Source: Pseudomonas synxantha BG33R (lineage in GTDB: Bacteria > Pseudomonadota > Gammaproteobacteria > Pseudomonadales > Pseudomonadaceae). From it: a DNA stretch of 64,000 bases. Below are positions 1 to 11,215 of the stretch, in pieces. The position numbers and the translations under genes were made by a program. The notes beneath the pieces were generated by a model. That model was given only the letters and a program-made list of their open reading frames with translations, was not told where the DNA came from and did no database searches. The stretch is from positions 1,226,936 through 1,290,935 of the forward strand of contig NZ_CM001514.1 in NCBI RefSeq assembly GCF_000263715.2, in the 5' to 3' direction. The stretch's first letter is position 1; each line of letters opens with the position of its first letter.

Positions 1-257
1 TCATACGCCTTGCGCGCCTGGGTATCCTTCTCGATATCGACGGCCTGGTACGGGATACCCTTCTGGTCCAGAAAACGCCGGATCTGCTTGCAGTACCCGC
101 ACCACTCGGTCGCATAGAGCACCACCCGCGCAGAGGCGCGTACCTGCTCCGACACCACCTGGGACGGGTTGAACACCCGCTCGATCTTGCCCCAGTTCTG
201 GATCACGACCACCACCAGCAACACCAGCAGGACTTTCTTTAAAACCCCGCCCAGCAT
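1..257 (-). CDS. Membrane-anchored glutaredoxin-like protein (3' part cut by window edge)
   Basis: Only the first 85 or so codons are inside the window; the gene runs off the left edge. The translation begins with a hydrophobic segment (VLLVLLVVVVIQNW, about residues 9-22) that should be a signal anchor, then a short linker, then the start of a thioredoxin fold with the redox pair WCGYC. This fits the family of glutaredoxin-like proteins tethered to the inner membrane with the active site on the periplasmic side; the exact substrate is unknown. The start ATG overlaps the stop of yejK (TGATG), so translation is probably coupled to it. Family call is secure from the motif, biological role is not. 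Confidence 0.8.
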   Translation of the reverse strand, partial: MLGGVLKKVLLVLLVVVVIQNWGKIERVFNPSQVVSEQVRASARVVLYATEWCGYCKQIRRFLDQKGIPYQAVDIEKDTQARKAY

Positions 258-1261
258 CAGTTACGGCGCTTGAGCTGATCGGTCAGTTGGGTTGGCAGGC
301 CCTTGATGATCAAGGTGCCGGCGGCTTCGTCGTATTCGATCTTGTCGCCCAGCAGGTGCGCTTCAAAGCTGATGGACAAGCCCTCGGCGCGCCCGGTGAA
401 GCGGCGGAACTGGTTGAGGGTGCGTTTGTCGGCCGGAATCTCCGGCGACAGGCCGTAATCCTTGTTGCGGATATGGTCGTAGAACGCTTTTGGCCGATCT
501 TCATCGATCAGGCCGGAGAGTTCTTCCAGGCCCATGGGTTCGCCGAGCTTGGCCTGGCTGCTGGCGTAGTCCACCAGAGTCTTGGTCTTTTCGCGGGCGG
601 ATTCGTCAGGCAGGTCTTCGCTTTCAACGAAGTCACTGAACGCCTTGAGCAGGGTGCGGGTTTCGCCCGGGCCGTCGACGCCTTCCTGGCAACCGATAAA
701 GTCGCGGAAGTACTCCGAGACCTTCTTGCCGTTCTTGCCCTTGATAAAGGAGATGTATTGCTTGGACTGCTTGTTGTTCTGCCACTCGGAGACGTTGATG
801 CGCGCCGCCAGGTGCAACTGGCCCAGGTCCAGGTGGCGCGAGGGCGTCACGTCCAGCTCGTCGGTGACTGCCACGCCTTCGCTGTGGTGCAGCAGGGCGA
901 TGGCCAGGTAGTCGGTCATGCCTTGTTGGTAATGGGCAAACAGCACATGGCCGCCGGTGGAGAGGTTGGACTCCTCCATCAGCTTCTGCAGGTGTTCCAC
1001 CGCCGTGCGGCTGAAGGTGGTGAAGTCCTGGCCACCGTCAAAGTATTCCTTCAACCAGCCGCTGAACGGATGCGCGCCGGACTCGGCATGGAAGAAACCC
1101 CAGGCCTTGCCTTGTTTGGCGTTGTAGCTCTCGTTGAGGTCGGCAAGCATGTTCTCGATGGCGGCCGACTCGGACAGTTCGGAGTCGCGGGCATGGAGCA
1201 CTGCGGGGGTGCCGTCGGGTTTTTTGTCGATCAGGTGGACGATGCAATGACGGATCGGCAT
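257..1261 (-). CDS. yejK: Nucleoid-associated protein YejK (NdpA)
   Basis: A 334-residue protein of the YejK/NdpA family, which binds the nucleoid and, in enterobacteria, has been linked to topoisomerase function. The chosen start gives [13 protein letters not shown], the conserved family N terminus, and a length matching the about 335 residues of E. coli YejK. A longer open frame to 1510 exists, but its extra 80 residues look like untranslated leader (low complexity, no family similarity). The C terminus (TDQLKRRN) ends by overlapping the downstream glutaredoxin start. It is convergent with nothing and divergent from hupN, so two nucleoid-associated genes sit back to back. Confidence 0.93.
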   Translation of the reverse strand: MPIRHCIVHLIDKKPDGTPAVLHARDSELSESAAIENMLADLNESYNAKQGKAWGFFHAESGAHPFSGWLKEYFDGGQDFTTFSRTAVEHLQKLMEESNLSTGGHVLFAHYQQGMTDYLAIALLHHSEGVAVTDELDVTPSRHLDLGQLHLAARINVSEWQNNKQSKQYISFIKGKNGKKVSEYFRDFIGCQEGVDGPGETRTLLKAFSDFVESEDLPDESAREKTKTLVDYASSQAKLGEPMGLEELSGLIDEDRPKAFYDHIRNKDYGLSPEIPADKRTLNQFRRFTGRAEGLSISFEAHLLGDKIEYDEAAGTLIIKGLPTQLTDQLKRRN

Positions 1262-1543
1262 AGGCTTCTCGGCTGGTTGAAGGGGGAGGGGGCGGCCTCC
1301 CCGAAAAGTCGCCCAGTGTACCGCACCCATTGGCCGTGACGTGCCCCGAAGGGCATTTTGGATGCCCTCCGACTGCCCATATGCCTTTTTTTCACGGTTT
1401 AGAGCGATAAAGCTGACCAAATGGGTATGTTGAGGCGGATATTTCCCCGTCTCTGTGCTAGTTTTGCCCCGTCTTACGCCAAGTCTCGGCGTTAAGCGTG
1501 CATTCAGCATTTGTCAGGTCGAACCAATCCCCGTTTCAAGCAT

Positions 1544-1570
1544 CTATAACCCCGATCTCCGTGGTTATAG
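1544..1570. repeat. Inverted repeat in the yejK-hupN intergenic region
   Basis: CTATAACC and GGTTATAG form a perfect 8-bp inverted repeat with an 11-base spacer. It lies in the 397-base gap between divergent yejK and hupN (1262-1658), upstream of the hupN promoter candidate. It has no T-run, so it is more likely an operator or mRNA leader structure than a terminator. I see no other clear element or gene in this gap. Confidence 0.35.
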
Positions 1571-1606
1571 CCGGGGATGCCAGGCCATGACGGTCGGGCT
1601 CGACGG

Positions 1607-1635
1607 CTGACACTGCACTCTGCAATCCATATGAA
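1607..1635 (+). promoter_or_regulatory. Candidate sigma70 promoter for hupN
   Basis: CTGACA (1607-1612) and TATGAA (1630-1635) are separated by 17 bases and lie just upstream of the strong Shine-Dalgarno stretch GGGAAGGA (1643-1650) of hupN. The predicted transcript start would fall almost at the ribosome binding site, giving a very short leader, which lowers confidence. Confidence 0.3.
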
Positions 1636-1658
1636 TTTGATAGGGAAGGAACACCACA

Positions 1659-1940
1659 ATGGCTTTGACTAAAGACCAACTGATCGCTGATATCGCTGAA
1701 GCTATCGACGCGCCAAAAACCACCGCGCGCGCTGCTCTGGACCAACTGGGCCAGATCGTTGCTGATCAGCTGGAAAATGGCGGCGAAATCACTCTGCCAG
1801 GCATTGGCAAGCTGAAAGTAACCGAGCGTCCTGCCCGTACTGGCCGTAACCCTTCGACTGGCGCTGCCATCGAAATCGCTGCCAAGAAAGTTATCAAGCT
1901 GGTTGTGGCTAAAGGCCTGACCGACGCTGTTAACAAGTAA
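1659..1940 (+). CDS. hupN: HU-family DNA-binding protein HupN
   Basis: A 93-residue histone-like HU protein that bends and compacts DNA as a dimer. The N-terminal helices (ALTKDQLIADIAEAI), the GGEITLPGIGKLKV core and the arm containing RPARTGRNPSTG are the standard HU features; the Pro in the arm is the residue that intercalates into DNA. The neighbourhood yejK-hupN-rlmF-valS is that of the hupN paralogue in P. putida, which separates it from hupA and hupB. A good ribosome binding site precedes the ATG and a strong terminator follows. Confidence 0.92.
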   Translation: MALTKDQLIADIAEAIDAPKTTARAALDQLGQIVADQLENGGEITLPGIGKLKVTERPARTGRNPSTGAAIEIAAKKVIKLVVAKGLTDAVNK

Positions 1941-1948
1941 GACGCAGT

Positions 1949-1989
1949 AAAAAAAACCGTGCTCCGGAGTGATCCGGGCACGGTTTTTT
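1949..1989. terminator. Bidirectional terminator between hupN and rlmF
   Basis: An A-run, the stem AAAAAACCGTGC ... GCACGGTTTTTT with inner CCGG pairing, and a T-run form an intrinsic terminator. The A-run on one side and T-run on the other let it act for both convergent genes. Confidence 0.9.
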
Positions 1990-2018
1990 GTTGCCTGCGG
2001 TTTTATTGTGATGAAAGG

Positions 2019-3038
2019 TTAATCGCGCACCCAGCGCTGGCGCCAGATCTGCTGTTCGTTCTTGGTCTGGAAGGTCCAGGCCACAAACCGGCTTTGCTTC
2101 TGCCCCTGAGACATCTCTACCACCTGGCTTTCCAGCACGCCGGCTTTTTTCAGCGCGGTTTCGATCGCAGGCAAGTTGGACGCTTTTGACACCAGGGTGC
2201 TGAACCACAACACCTTGTGGGCAAAATGCGCGCTCTCGGCGATCAACTGCGTCACAAAGCGTGCTTCGCCGCCTTCACACCACAGTTCAGCCGATTGGCC
2301 GCCAAAGTTGAGTACCGGCAACTTGCGTTTCGGATCCGCCTTGCCCAGGGCACGCCACTTGCGCTCGCTGCCCTTGGTGGCTTCATCCATGGACGCATGG
2401 AACGGCGGGTTGCACATGGTCAGGTCAAAGCGCTCACCGGGTTCCAGCAAACCCAGCAGGATCTGCTTGGGGTTGGGCTGCTGGCGCAGCTGGATAACCT
2501 TGCTCAGGTCGTTGGACTGCACGATGGCCTTGGCGGCGCTCACGGCGATAGGGTCGACCTCCGAGCCCAGGAAGTTCCAGCGGTACTCCATGTAGCCAAT
2601 CAGCGGGTAGACGCAGTTGGCGCCCATGCCGATATCCAGCACCTTGACGATCGAGCCACGCGGGATCTTGCCGTCGTTGACGCTGGCCAGCAGGTCGGCG
2701 AGAAAATGCACATAGTCGGCACGCCCCGGTACCGGCGGGCACAGGTAATCGGCCGGGATGTCCCAATGCTGGATGCCATAGAACGACTTGAGCAACGCCC
2801 GGTTGAACACCCGCACCGCGTCCGGGCTGGCGAAGTCAATGCTTTCCTTGCCATAGGGGTTGATGATCACGAATTTCGCCAGTTCTGGCGTGGTCTTGAT
2901 CAGCGCCGGGAAGTCGTAACGGCCCGTGTGGCGGTTGCGCGGGTGCAAGGTGGCCTCTTTGCGCGGTACCACGGGCTTGGCCGGGGTAGCGGATTTAGGC
3001 TTCTTGCGCGAAGGTTTAGGCGTAGTGGGGGCGGTCAT
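2019..3038 (-). CDS. rlmF: 23S rRNA (adenine1618-N6)-methyltransferase RlmF
   Basis: A 339-residue SAM-dependent methyltransferase that modifies A1618 of 23S rRNA. After a basic, Pro/Lys-rich N-terminal tail (about 35 residues) comes a class I Rossmann fold: the SAM-binding segment [10 protein letters not shown] and the amino-methyltransferase catalytic motif NPPF near residue 209. Length and the CNPPFHAS context match the YbiN/RlmF family. Convergent with hupN across a shared terminator and tandem with valS, from which it is separated by a gap holding a REP element and the valS start. Confidence 0.92.
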   Translation of the reverse strand: MTAPTTPKPSRKKPKSATPAKPVVPRKEATLHPRNRHTGRYDFPALIKTTPELAKFVIINPYGKESIDFASPDAVRVFNRALLKSFYGIQHWDIPADYLCPPVPGRADYVHFLADLLASVNDGKIPRGSIVKVLDIGMGANCVYPLIGYMEYRWNFLGSEVDPIAVSAAKAIVQSNDLSKVIQLRQQPNPKQILLGLLEPGERFDLTMCNPPFHASMDEATKGSERKWRALGKADPKRKLPVLNFGGQSAELWCEGGEARFVTQLIAESAHFAHKVLWFSTLVSKASNLPAIETALKKAGVLESQVVEMSQGQKQSRFVAWTFQTKNEQQIWRQRWVRD

Positions 3039-3104
3039 GATGATTCTGGTGTTGGCTCAAAGTGGCGGCCATTGTCACACATCCTGAGCTCAACCCGGTC
3101 AAAT

Positions 3105-3126
3105 GTGGGAGGGGGCTTGCTCCCAC
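3105..3126. repeat. Solitary REP element (GGGGG class)
   Basis: GTGGGAGGGGGCTTGCTCCC begins a short palindrome, GTGGGAG/CTCCCAC, of the same class as the REPINs at 6131 and 15634. It lies just beyond the start of rlmF in the gap before the valS terminator. Confidence 0.8.
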
Positions 3127-3132
3127 AGAAGC

Positions 3133-3162
3133 AAAAAAAGAGACCCGAAGGTCTCTTTTTTT
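3133..3162 (-). terminator. Intrinsic terminator of valS
   Basis: Perfect stem AAAAAAAGAGACC ... GGTCTCTTTTTTT with a CGAA-type loop, placed 15 bases beyond the valS stop on the minus strand. The poly-T on the minus strand makes it a standard terminator. Confidence 0.92.
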
Positions 3163-3176
3163 ACGCGACTCAAGCC

Positions 3177-6023
3177 TTACAGGCTGGAAATCCGCGCATG
3201 TTGCTCGGCCAGTTTGCCCAAAGCCTGTTCAGCTTCGGCCAACTTGGCGCGTTCTTTCTCGATCACCTCCGCCGGCGCCTTGTCGACGAATGCCGCGTTG
3301 GACAGCTTACCGCCCACGCGTTGCACTTCGCCTTGCAGGCGTGCGATTTCCTTGTCGAGACGGGCCAGTTCGGCGCCCTTGTCGATCAGGCCGGCCATCG
3401 GTACCAGCACTTCCATGTCGCCCACCAATGCAGTGGCGGACAGCGGCGCTTCGGCATCGGCAGCCAATACGGTGATCGACTCCAGCTTGGCCAGCTTCTT
3501 GAGCAACGCGTCGTTCTCGCTGAGGCGACGCTGATCTTCGGCACTGGCGTTCTTCACGAACACGGCCAACGGTTTGCCCGGTCCGATGTTCATCTCGGCG
3601 CGGATGTTGCGAGTGCCGAGCATCAGGGTCTTGAGCCATTCGATATCGCTTTCGGCGGCCTCATCGATGCGCGCTTCATTGGCCACCGGCCAAGGTTGCA
3701 GCATGATGGTCTTGCCTTCGATACCGGCCAGCGGCGCCAGGCGCTGCCAGATCTCTTCGGTGATGAACGGCATGAACGGATGCGCCAGGCGCAATGCCAC
3801 TTCCAGTACGCGCACCAGGGTGCGGCGAGTACCGCGCTGGCGTTCGACCGGGGCGTTTTCGTCCCACAATACCGGCTTGGACAGTTCCAGGTACCAGTCG
3901 CAGTATTGGTTCCAGATGAACTCGTACAGCGCCTGTGCAGCCAGGTCGAAACGGAACTGGTCGAGCTGGCGGGTCACTTCGGCTTCGGTGCGCTGCAACT
4001 GCGAGATGATCCAGCGATCAGCCAGGCTCAACTCATAGGCTTCGCCGTTCTGGCCGCAGTCTTCGCCTTTATCCAGCACATAGCGCGCGGCGTTCCAGAT
4101 CTTGTTGCAGAAGTTGCGATAGCCTTCGACGCGGCCCATGTCGAACTTGATGTCGCGACCGGTAGAGGCCAGCGAGCAGAAGGTGAAGCGCAGGGCGTCG
4201 GTGCCGTAGCTGGCGATGCCGTCGGCGAATTCGTCGCGGGTCTGCTTCTCGATCTTTTTCGCCAGTTTTGGCTGCATCAGGCCCGAGGTGCGTTTCTGCA
4301 CCAGGGTTTCCAGGTCGATGCCGTCGATGATGTCCAGCGGGTCCAGGACGTTGCCCTTGGACTTGGACATCTTCTGGCCCTGGCCGTCGCGTACCAGGCC
4401 GTGTACGTACACGGTCTTGAACGGTACCTGCGGGGTGCCGTCTTCGTTTTTCACCAAATGCATGGTGAGCATGATCATCCGGGCAACCCAGAAGAAAATG
4501 ATATCGAAGCCGGTGACCAGCACGTCGGTGGAGTGGAATTTCTTCAGGAATTCGGTCTGCTGCGGCCAACCCAGGGTGGAGAACGTCCACAGGCCCGAGC
4601 TGAACCAGGTGTCGAGTACGTCGTTGTCCTGTTGCAGCGCGATGTCGGCGCCGAGGTTGTGCTTGGCACGCACTTCGGCTTCGTCGCGGCCTACATAGAC
4701 CTTGCCCGACTCGTCATACCAGGCCGGAATACGATGGCCCCACCACAGCTGACGGCTGATGCACCAATCCTGGATGTCGCGCATCCACGAGAAGTACATG
4801 TTTTCGTACTGTTTAGGCACGAACTGGATGCGGCCATCTTCCACGGCGGCGATGGCAGGCTCTGCCAGCGGCTTGGTGGACACATACCACTGGTCGGTCA
4901 GCCACGGCTCGATCACGGTGCCGGAGCGATCGCCCTTCGGCACTTTCAGGCCGTGGTCGTCGACGCTGACCAGCAAGCCGGCGGCGTCGAAGGCGGCAAC
5001 GATCTGCTTGCGCGCTTCAAAACGGTCCAGACCTGCATATTCGGCGGGAATCTTGCCGTCGATGCTGTCGTTCAGCGAGCCGTCCAGGTTGAATACCTGG
5101 CAGGCCGGCAATACGGCGGCATTCTTGTCGAAGATGTTCAGCAGCGGCAGGTTGTGACGTTTGCCGACTTCATAGTCGTTGAAATCGTGGGCCGGGGTGA
5201 TTTTCACGCAGCCGGTGCCGAATTCAGGATCGCAGTAATCGTCCGCAATGATCGGGATGCGGCGGCCAACCAGTGGCAGTTCGACGAACTTGCCGATCAG
5301 CGCCTGGTAGCGCTCGTCGTTCGGGTTAACGGCTACGGCGGCGTCGCCCAGCATGGTTTCCGGACGAGTGGTGGCGACGATCAGGTAGTCGTTGCCTTCA
5401 GCAGTCTTGGCGCCATCGGCCAGCGGGTACTTGAGGTTCCACAGGAAACCTTTCTCGTCGTGGTTTTCCACTTCGAGGTCGGAAATGGCCGTGTGCAACT
5501 TGGTGTCCCAGTTGACCAGGCGCTTGCCGCGGTAGATCAGGCCGTCTTCGTGCAGGCGCACGAAGGCTTCCTTCACGGCTTCCGACAGGCCGTCGTCCAT
5601 GGTGAAGCGCTCGCGGCTCCAATCCACGGAGGAGCCCAGGCGACGGATCTGACGGCTGATATTGCCGCCGGACTGATCTTTCCATTCCCAGACTTTCTCC
5701 AGGAATTTCTCGCGGCCCAGGTCGTGACGGTTCTGGCCGGTGGCTTCCAGTTGGCGTTCCACCAGCATCTGCGTGGCGATACCGGCGTGGTCGGTGCCCG
5801 GCTGCCACAGGGTGTCGCGACCCTGCATACGGCGGAAACGGATCAACGCATCCATGATCGCATTGTTGAAGCCATGGCCCATGTGCAGGCTGCCAGTGAC
5901 GTTCGGTGGCGGGATCATGATGGTGTACGAGTCGCCCGCACCTTGTGGGGCGAAATAGTTCTCGGACTCCCAGGTGTTGTACCAGGAAGTTTCGATAGCG
6001 TGGGGCTGGTAGGTCTTATCCAT
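3177..6023 (-). CDS. valS: Valyl-tRNA synthetase
   Basis: A 948-residue class I aminoacyl-tRNA synthetase that charges tRNA-Val with valine and edits mischarged threonine. Visible signatures are the HIGH-type motif ([10 protein letters not shown], about residue 45), the KMSKS loop (KMSKSKGN, about 550), the editing domain between them ([10 protein letters not shown]) and the C-terminal coiled coil (last 60 residues, Glu/Lys/Ala rich) that contacts the tRNA elbow. The start [11 protein letters not shown] matches family length; the open frame extends eight codons further upstream without support. Upstream lie a REPIN, a small hypothetical gene and holC. Confidence 0.97.
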   Translation of the reverse strand: MDKTYQPHAIETSWYNTWESENYFAPQGAGDSYTIMIPPPNVTGSLHMGHGFNNAIMDALIRFRRMQGRDTLWQPGTDHAGIATQMLVERQLEATGQNRHDLGREKFLEKVWEWKDQSGGNISRQIRRLGSSVDWSRERFTMDDGLSEAVKEAFVRLHEDGLIYRGKRLVNWDTKLHTAISDLEVENHDEKGFLWNLKYPLADGAKTAEGNDYLIVATTRPETMLGDAAVAVNPNDERYQALIGKFVELPLVGRRIPIIADDYCDPEFGTGCVKITPAHDFNDYEVGKRHNLPLLNIFDKNAAVLPACQVFNLDGSLNDSIDGKIPAEYAGLDRFEARKQIVAAFDAAGLLVSVDDHGLKVPKGDRSGTVIEPWLTDQWYVSTKPLAEPAIAAVEDGRIQFVPKQYENMYFSWMRDIQDWCISRQLWWGHRIPAWYDESGKVYVGRDEAEVRAKHNLGADIALQQDNDVLDTWFSSGLWTFSTLGWPQQTEFLKKFHSTDVLVTGFDIIFFWVARMIMLTMHLVKNEDGTPQVPFKTVYVHGLVRDGQGQKMSKSKGNVLDPLDIIDGIDLETLVQKRTSGLMQPKLAKKIEKQTRDEFADGIASYGTDALRFTFCSLASTGRDIKFDMGRVEGYRNFCNKIWNAARYVLDKGEDCGQNGEAYELSLADRWIISQLQRTEAEVTRQLDQFRFDLAAQALYEFIWNQYCDWYLELSKPVLWDENAPVERQRGTRRTLVRVLEVALRLAHPFMPFITEEIWQRLAPLAGIEGKTIMLQPWPVANEARIDEAAESDIEWLKTLMLGTRNIRAEMNIGPGKPLAVFVKNASAEDQRRLSENDALLKKLAKLESITVLAADAEAPLSATALVGDMEVLVPMAGLIDKGAELARLDKEIARLQGEVQRVGGKLSNAAFVDKAPAEVIEKERAKLAEAEQALGKLAEQHARISSL

Positions 6024-6130
6024 GCGCGGCGGGACCCTAGTTGGCATTTATTCAGGAAAGCCGGCAAGTATAACGGGGGAGGACGAGGAGGGCGAGTTGA
6101 AGACGGACTTAAGGCTGATGCAAAACTAAT

Positions 6131-6217
6131 GTGGGAGGGGGCTTGCTCCCGATTGCTGAGTGTCAGCCACCGAATCATCGGCTGATACAACGCTATCGGG
6201 AGCAAGCCCCCTCCCAC
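6131..6217. repeat. REPIN (two inverted REPs, GGGGG class)
   Basis: GTGGGAGGGGGCTTGCTCCC at the left end and its inverted copy ending CTCCCAC at the right flank a central palindrome-forming spacer. This is the REP doublet arrangement described as REPINs in P. fluorescens, mobilised in trans by RAYT transposases; no RAYT gene is in this window. Confidence 0.9.
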
Positions 6218-6235
6218 AGGAAATATCAGTGTCGT

Positions 6236-6610
6236 TTAGGACTGGTACTGGCTGAGCAACCGCTCCATCCGCGCATCCATCCGACGCTTGATCTCGGCTT
6301 CAATATGCGGCGCAAAGTCGTCGATCACATCCTGCATGATCAATTGCGCGGCAGCGCGCAGTTCATTGTCCAGGTGCAGGAGCAGGGCATCGGGGGCTTT
6401 TTCTGCGGCGGGAGCGGGTTCTGCAACCACAGGTTCCGGCGCGGCAGGCTTGCCGCTGACCATGTCGAACAGCAGCGGGATCTGTACCTCGCCGTCGGCC
6501 GTTTCGGTCAGCAGCGGCGGTTGCAGGTTGTCATCACCCAGCAACTGACGGATCGACTCCAGGTCGTCCAGCAGGTGGTCGTCTTTTTTCAGCGGGTTGG
6601 GAGTGTCCAT
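6236..6610 (-). CDS. Conserved hypothetical protein between holC and valS
   Basis: A 124-residue acidic protein of unknown function. It has a charged N-terminal third (PLKKDDHLLDDLESIRQLL), a Pro/Ala/Glu-rich flexible middle (about residues 55-72), and an amphipathic C-terminal helix (AAAQLIMQDVIDDFAPHIEAEI) that could mediate protein contacts. It lies 8 bases downstream of holC in the same direction, so they are probably co-transcribed. A role near the polymerase III chi subunit is only suggested by position. No signal peptide or transmembrane segment. Confidence 0.75.
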   Translation of the reverse strand: MDTPNPLKKDDHLLDDLESIRQLLGDDNLQPPLLTETADGEVQIPLLFDMVSGKPAAPEPVVAEPAPAAEKAPDALLLHLDNELRAAAQLIMQDVIDDFAPHIEAEIKRRMDARMERLLSQYQS

Positions 6611-6618
6611 CGTGTGCT

Positions 6619-7047
6619 CTAAAGTCGTTGTAACCGGTGATCCTGCAGAGAATAGCCCTGTTCGCGATAGAAACGGAAACTCTCCCGCGCGGCCTGACGA
6701 ATAGCTGGGTCTTCCACCACCACTTCCGCCACGCGGGCGAAGGCCTTGGCAAAGGCCGGTACTTTCAGGTCCAGGTTGACCAGCAGGTCATGGTGATCGC
6801 CGCAACTGTCGCCCACACCCAGGACTACCAGGCTTTCAGGTTCGGATTCGGCGGGGCCGTGGGGCACGAAGCTTTCGCCCTTGAAGCGCCACAGGCGGGC
6901 ATCCAGCTCATCGCGTTGGGCGGCATCGCTGCAATGCAGGTAGATGCGGTGGCCCATGCGCCAGGCTTTTTCGGTGAGCTTGCAGGCAAAGTCCAGGCGC
7001 GCGAGGGGATCGGCGCTGGGCAATATATAGAAGTCGACTTGGGTCAT
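6619..7047 (-). CDS. holC: DNA polymerase III chi subunit
   Basis: A 142-residue protein matching HolC, the clamp-loader accessory subunit that pairs with psi and links the replisome to SSB on the lagging strand. Recognisable are the N terminus VDFYILPS, the central WRFKGESFVPH segment and the SSB-facing C-terminal half. The typical neighbourhood pepA-holC-valS is retained, all on the minus strand. 51 bases separate it from pepA. Confidence 0.92.
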   Translation of the reverse strand: MTQVDFYILPSADPLARLDFACKLTEKAWRMGHRIYLHCSDAAQRDELDARLWRFKGESFVPHGPAESEPESLVVLGVGDSCGDHHDLLVNLDLKVPAFAKAFARVAEVVVEDPAIRQAARESFRFYREQGYSLQDHRLQRL

Positions 7048-7098
7048 TGCGGTTCCTAAGGCCGGGGCGGCGGGATGGTCGCCCCGGCATCTTCAGTT

Positions 7099-8631
<1,533 letters not shown>

Positions 8632-8717
8632 TCAGGCTTGAAGCTCGGCAGCTTGGTAAACCGCCAGCGGACAAAGGCCGCAGTTTGAACCTCGCCGGCG
8701 GAGCCTGACAACCCTTG

Positions 8718-8738
8718 GCGCACGCTTTGTGCGTGCGC
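8718..8738. repeat. Hairpin in the pepA-lptF intergenic region
   Basis: GCGCACGC and GCGTGCGC form a perfect 8-bp stem with a 5-base loop in the 284-base gap between divergent pepA and lptF. No T-run follows, so it is unlikely to be a terminator. Nothing else in the gap stands out beyond promoters that must exist for both genes. Confidence 0.35.
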
Positions 8739-8873
8739 ATGAGTAAGCTCCGTGACAGGCGCGGTCAATCACAGGATAATGCGCCATCTTTTTAGCCGAT
8801 CCGTGATAAACGGGTCGTCTCGGTATGCTTGCTTGTTTGGCCGCCTTAGCCTGACAACCCTGGAGTGTCTGGT

Positions 8874-9992
8874 TTGATCGTCTTCCGTTATCTGTCCCGC
8901 GAAGTCCTGTTGACCCTGAGTGCCGTGAGTGCGGTGTTGCTGGTCATCATCATGAGTGGTCGTTTCGTCAAGTTCCTGGCTCAAGCCGCCGCAGGCGCCC
9001 TGGATCCGGGGTCGTTGTTCTTGATCATGGGCTACCGGATGCCCGGGATGCTGCAGCTGATCCTGCCCCTTGGCCTGTTTCTCGGCATATTGCTGGCCTA
9101 TGGCCGCTTGTACCTTGAGAGTGAAATGACTGTGCTGTCGGCCACCGGCATGAGCCAGCAACGTTTGCTGGCCATGACCATGGTGCCGGCCGCCGGCGTT
9201 GCCCTGGTGGTGGCCTGGTTGAGTATGAGCCTGGCGCCCCAGGGCGCCATGCAGTTCCAGCTGCTGTTGAACAAGCAGGATGCGATGACCGAGTTCGATA
9301 CCCTCGAGCCCGGGCGCTTCCAGGCGCTCAGCGACGGCACGCGGGTGACTTATACCGAAACCATGACCGATGACCGCTCCAACCTCGGCGGCGTGTTCAT
9401 TTCCCAGAAAAACCTTGGCCAGAACCAGAAGGACCGTGGCATTTCCATTCTGGTGGCCGACAGCGGCCGCCAGGAAGTACGCCCCGACGGCAACCGCTAC
9501 CTGATCCTGGAAAATGGCTACCGCTACGACGGCAGCCCTGGTCTGGCGGACTATCGGGCGATCAAGTACGACACTTATGGTGTCATGCTGCCCAAGCCTG
9601 AGATCAGCGGCGAGGTCACCGACCGCGACGCACTGCCGACTGCATCGCTGTTCGGCAGCCAGGAACTGCGCTCCATTGCCGAGCTGCAATGGCGTTTGTC
9701 CTTGCCGCTGCTGGTGTTTATCGTAACCTTGATGGCCGTGCCGCTGTCGCGCGTCAACCCGCGCCAGGGGCGTTTCCTCAAACTGCTGCCGGCGATCCTG
9801 CTGTACATGGCCTACCTGACCATCCTGATTTCCGCCCGTGGCTCCCTCGAGAAAGGCAAGTTGCCGCCAGCCCTTGGCCTGTGGTGGGTGCACGGGGTTT
9901 TCCTGTTGATCGGCCTGGGGCTGCTCTATTGGGAACCTATCCGTTTGAAAATGAAGAGCCGTCGTGGCCTGAAGGAGTTGGCCCGTGGCTAA
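8874..9992 (+). CDS. lptF: LPS export permease LptF
   Basis: A 372-residue inner-membrane permease subunit of the LptB2FGC complex that extracts lipopolysaccharide and feeds it to the periplasmic bridge. Transmembrane helices lie at each end (about residues 10-30, 50-80, 95-120 and three after 265) with a large periplasmic jellyroll domain between. I place the start at the TTG at 8874 (giving IVFRYLSREV) because GGAG at 8862-8865 lies 8 bases upstream; the GTG at 8865 would overlap that ribosome binding site. Overlaps lptG by 8 bases. Confidence 0.93.
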   Translation: MIVFRYLSREVLLTLSAVSAVLLVIIMSGRFVKFLAQAAAGALDPGSLFLIMGYRMPGMLQLILPLGLFLGILLAYGRLYLESEMTVLSATGMSQQRLLAMTMVPAAGVALVVAWLSMSLAPQGAMQFQLLLNKQDAMTEFDTLEPGRFQALSDGTRVTYTETMTDDRSNLGGVFISQKNLGQNQKDRGISILVADSGRQEVRPDGNRYLILENGYRYDGSPGLADYRAIKYDTYGVMLPKPEISGEVTDRDALPTASLFGSQELRSIAELQWRLSLPLLVFIVTLMAVPLSRVNPRQGRFLKLLPAILLYMAYLTILISARGSLEKGKLPPALGLWWVHGVFLLIGLGLLYWEPIRLKMKSRRGLKELARG

Positions 9993-11064
9993 GCTTGATC
10001 GCTACATTGGCAGCAGCGTACTGATCGCCATCCTCGCGGTACTGGGCATCATTCTTGGCCTGGCCTTGCTGTTCGCCTTCATTGATGAAGTGGGCAACGT
10101 CACCGACACCTACACGGTCACGGATGTACTGAGCTACGTGGCACTGACTGCGCCGCGCCGTCTCTACGACATGATGCCGATGGCGGCGCTGATCGGTTGC
10201 CTGATCGGCCTGGGCACCCTGGCCAGCAACAGCGAGCTGACCATCATGCGCGCCGCTGGCGTTTCCATTGGTCGTATCGTCTGGGCGGTGATGAAGCCGA
10301 TGCTGCTGCTGATGGCGTGCAGCGTGCTGATCGGTGAATACGTCGCGCCCCCGGCCGAAGCCACTGCCCAGGCCAATCGCGCCCTGGCCCAGGGGTCGGG
10401 CGATGCGCAAAGCGCCAAGCACGGCCTGTGGCACCGCCAGGGTGATGAGTTCATCCACATCAACGCCGTGCAGCCAGGCGGCCTGTTGATCGGTGTCACG
10501 CGCTATACCTTCGATAAAGAGCGGCACATGCTGTCCTCCAGCTTCGCCAAGCGCGCGCAATACAATGCCGAGCAATGGCAGCTGAGCGACGTCACCACCA
10601 CCTACTTCCGCAATGTGGGCCAGGGCACCAAGGCCAGCACCGAAGTGGTCAATGCACCGACCGAGCAGTGGGATATCGCCCTGAAGCCGGAACTGCTCAA
10701 CACCGTGGTGATGGTCCCCGAAGCGCTGCCGATCTCGGGGTTGTGGAGCTACATCCATTACCTCAAGGAGCAGGGCCTGAACAACGGCCGCTACTGGCTG
10801 GCGTTCTGGGTGAAAGTCTTGCAACCGGTGGTAACCGCCGCGTTGGTGTTGATGGCGATCTCCTTCATCTTCGGGCCGTTGCGCTCCGTAACCCTGGGCC
10901 AGCGGGTATTTACCGGCGTGCTGGTGGGCTTTACCTTCCGCATCGCCCAGGATCTGCTCGGGCCGTCGAGCCTGGTGTTCGGTTTCTCGCCGCTGTTTGC
11001 GGTGCTGGTGCCGACGGCCATCTGCGCCGTGGCCGGGTTCTGGCTGCTGCGTCGGGCCGGTTGA
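9985..11064 (+). CDS. lptG: LPS export permease LptG
   Basis: A 359-residue partner of LptF in the LPS transporter. It starts with GTG inside the end of lptF, a standard coupled arrangement. The N terminus (KLDRYIGSSVLIAILAVLGI) leads into the first membrane helix; helices follow near residues 50-75 and 95-115, then a periplasmic beta-jellyroll (about 130-265) and three C-terminal helices. The coupling-helix region that contacts LptB is in the loop after the second helix. A clear terminator follows the gene. Confidence 0.94.
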   Translation: MAKLDRYIGSSVLIAILAVLGIILGLALLFAFIDEVGNVTDTYTVTDVLSYVALTAPRRLYDMMPMAALIGCLIGLGTLASNSELTIMRAAGVSIGRIVWAVMKPMLLLMACSVLIGEYVAPPAEATAQANRALAQGSGDAQSAKHGLWHRQGDEFIHINAVQPGGLLIGVTRYTFDKERHMLSSSFAKRAQYNAEQWQLSDVTTTYFRNVGQGTKASTEVVNAPTEQWDIALKPELLNTVVMVPEALPISGLWSYIHYLKEQGLNNGRYWLAFWVKVLQPVVTAALVLMAISFIFGPLRSVTLGQRVFTGVLVGFTFRIAQDLLGPSSLVFGFSPLFAVLVPTAICAVAGFWLLRRAG

Positions 11065-11080
11065 AGCTGCGCTTATGCAC

Positions 11081-11115
11081 AAAAAATGCCCCGCTCTCGT
11101 GAGTGGGGCATTTTT
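11081..11115 (+). terminator. Intrinsic terminator after lptG
   Basis: Stem ATGCCCCGCTC ... GAGTGGGGCAT preceded by six A and followed by TTTTT, 17 bases after the lptG stop. Confidence 0.9.
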
Positions 11116-11215
11116 GTTCTGGTCAGCAAAGATGACGTCTGGCCTGAGCATCAGGTACAATTCCCGGCTATTTTTCAGCGGGCAATCTGCCTGCAGCCTT
11201 TTTGAGTGTTGATCC

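Noticed and set aside
287..1339. Long plus-strand open frame of 350 codons antisense to yejK
   Set aside because: It is the complementary shadow of a clear YejK gene; composition (runs of Val, Ala, Gly, Gln) is typical of antisense frames in G+C-rich DNA and no family is recognisable.
2217..6185. 1,322-codon plus-strand frame opposite rlmF and valS
   Set aside because: It spans two unrelated genes on the other strand and an intergenic REPIN, and has His/Gln/Ala-rich antisense composition without domains.
6131..6217. REPINs considered as a CRISPR array or as small RNA genes
   Set aside because: Only two inverted arms per site, no regular spacers, and the same arms recur dispersed between genes; this is the REP doublet pattern.
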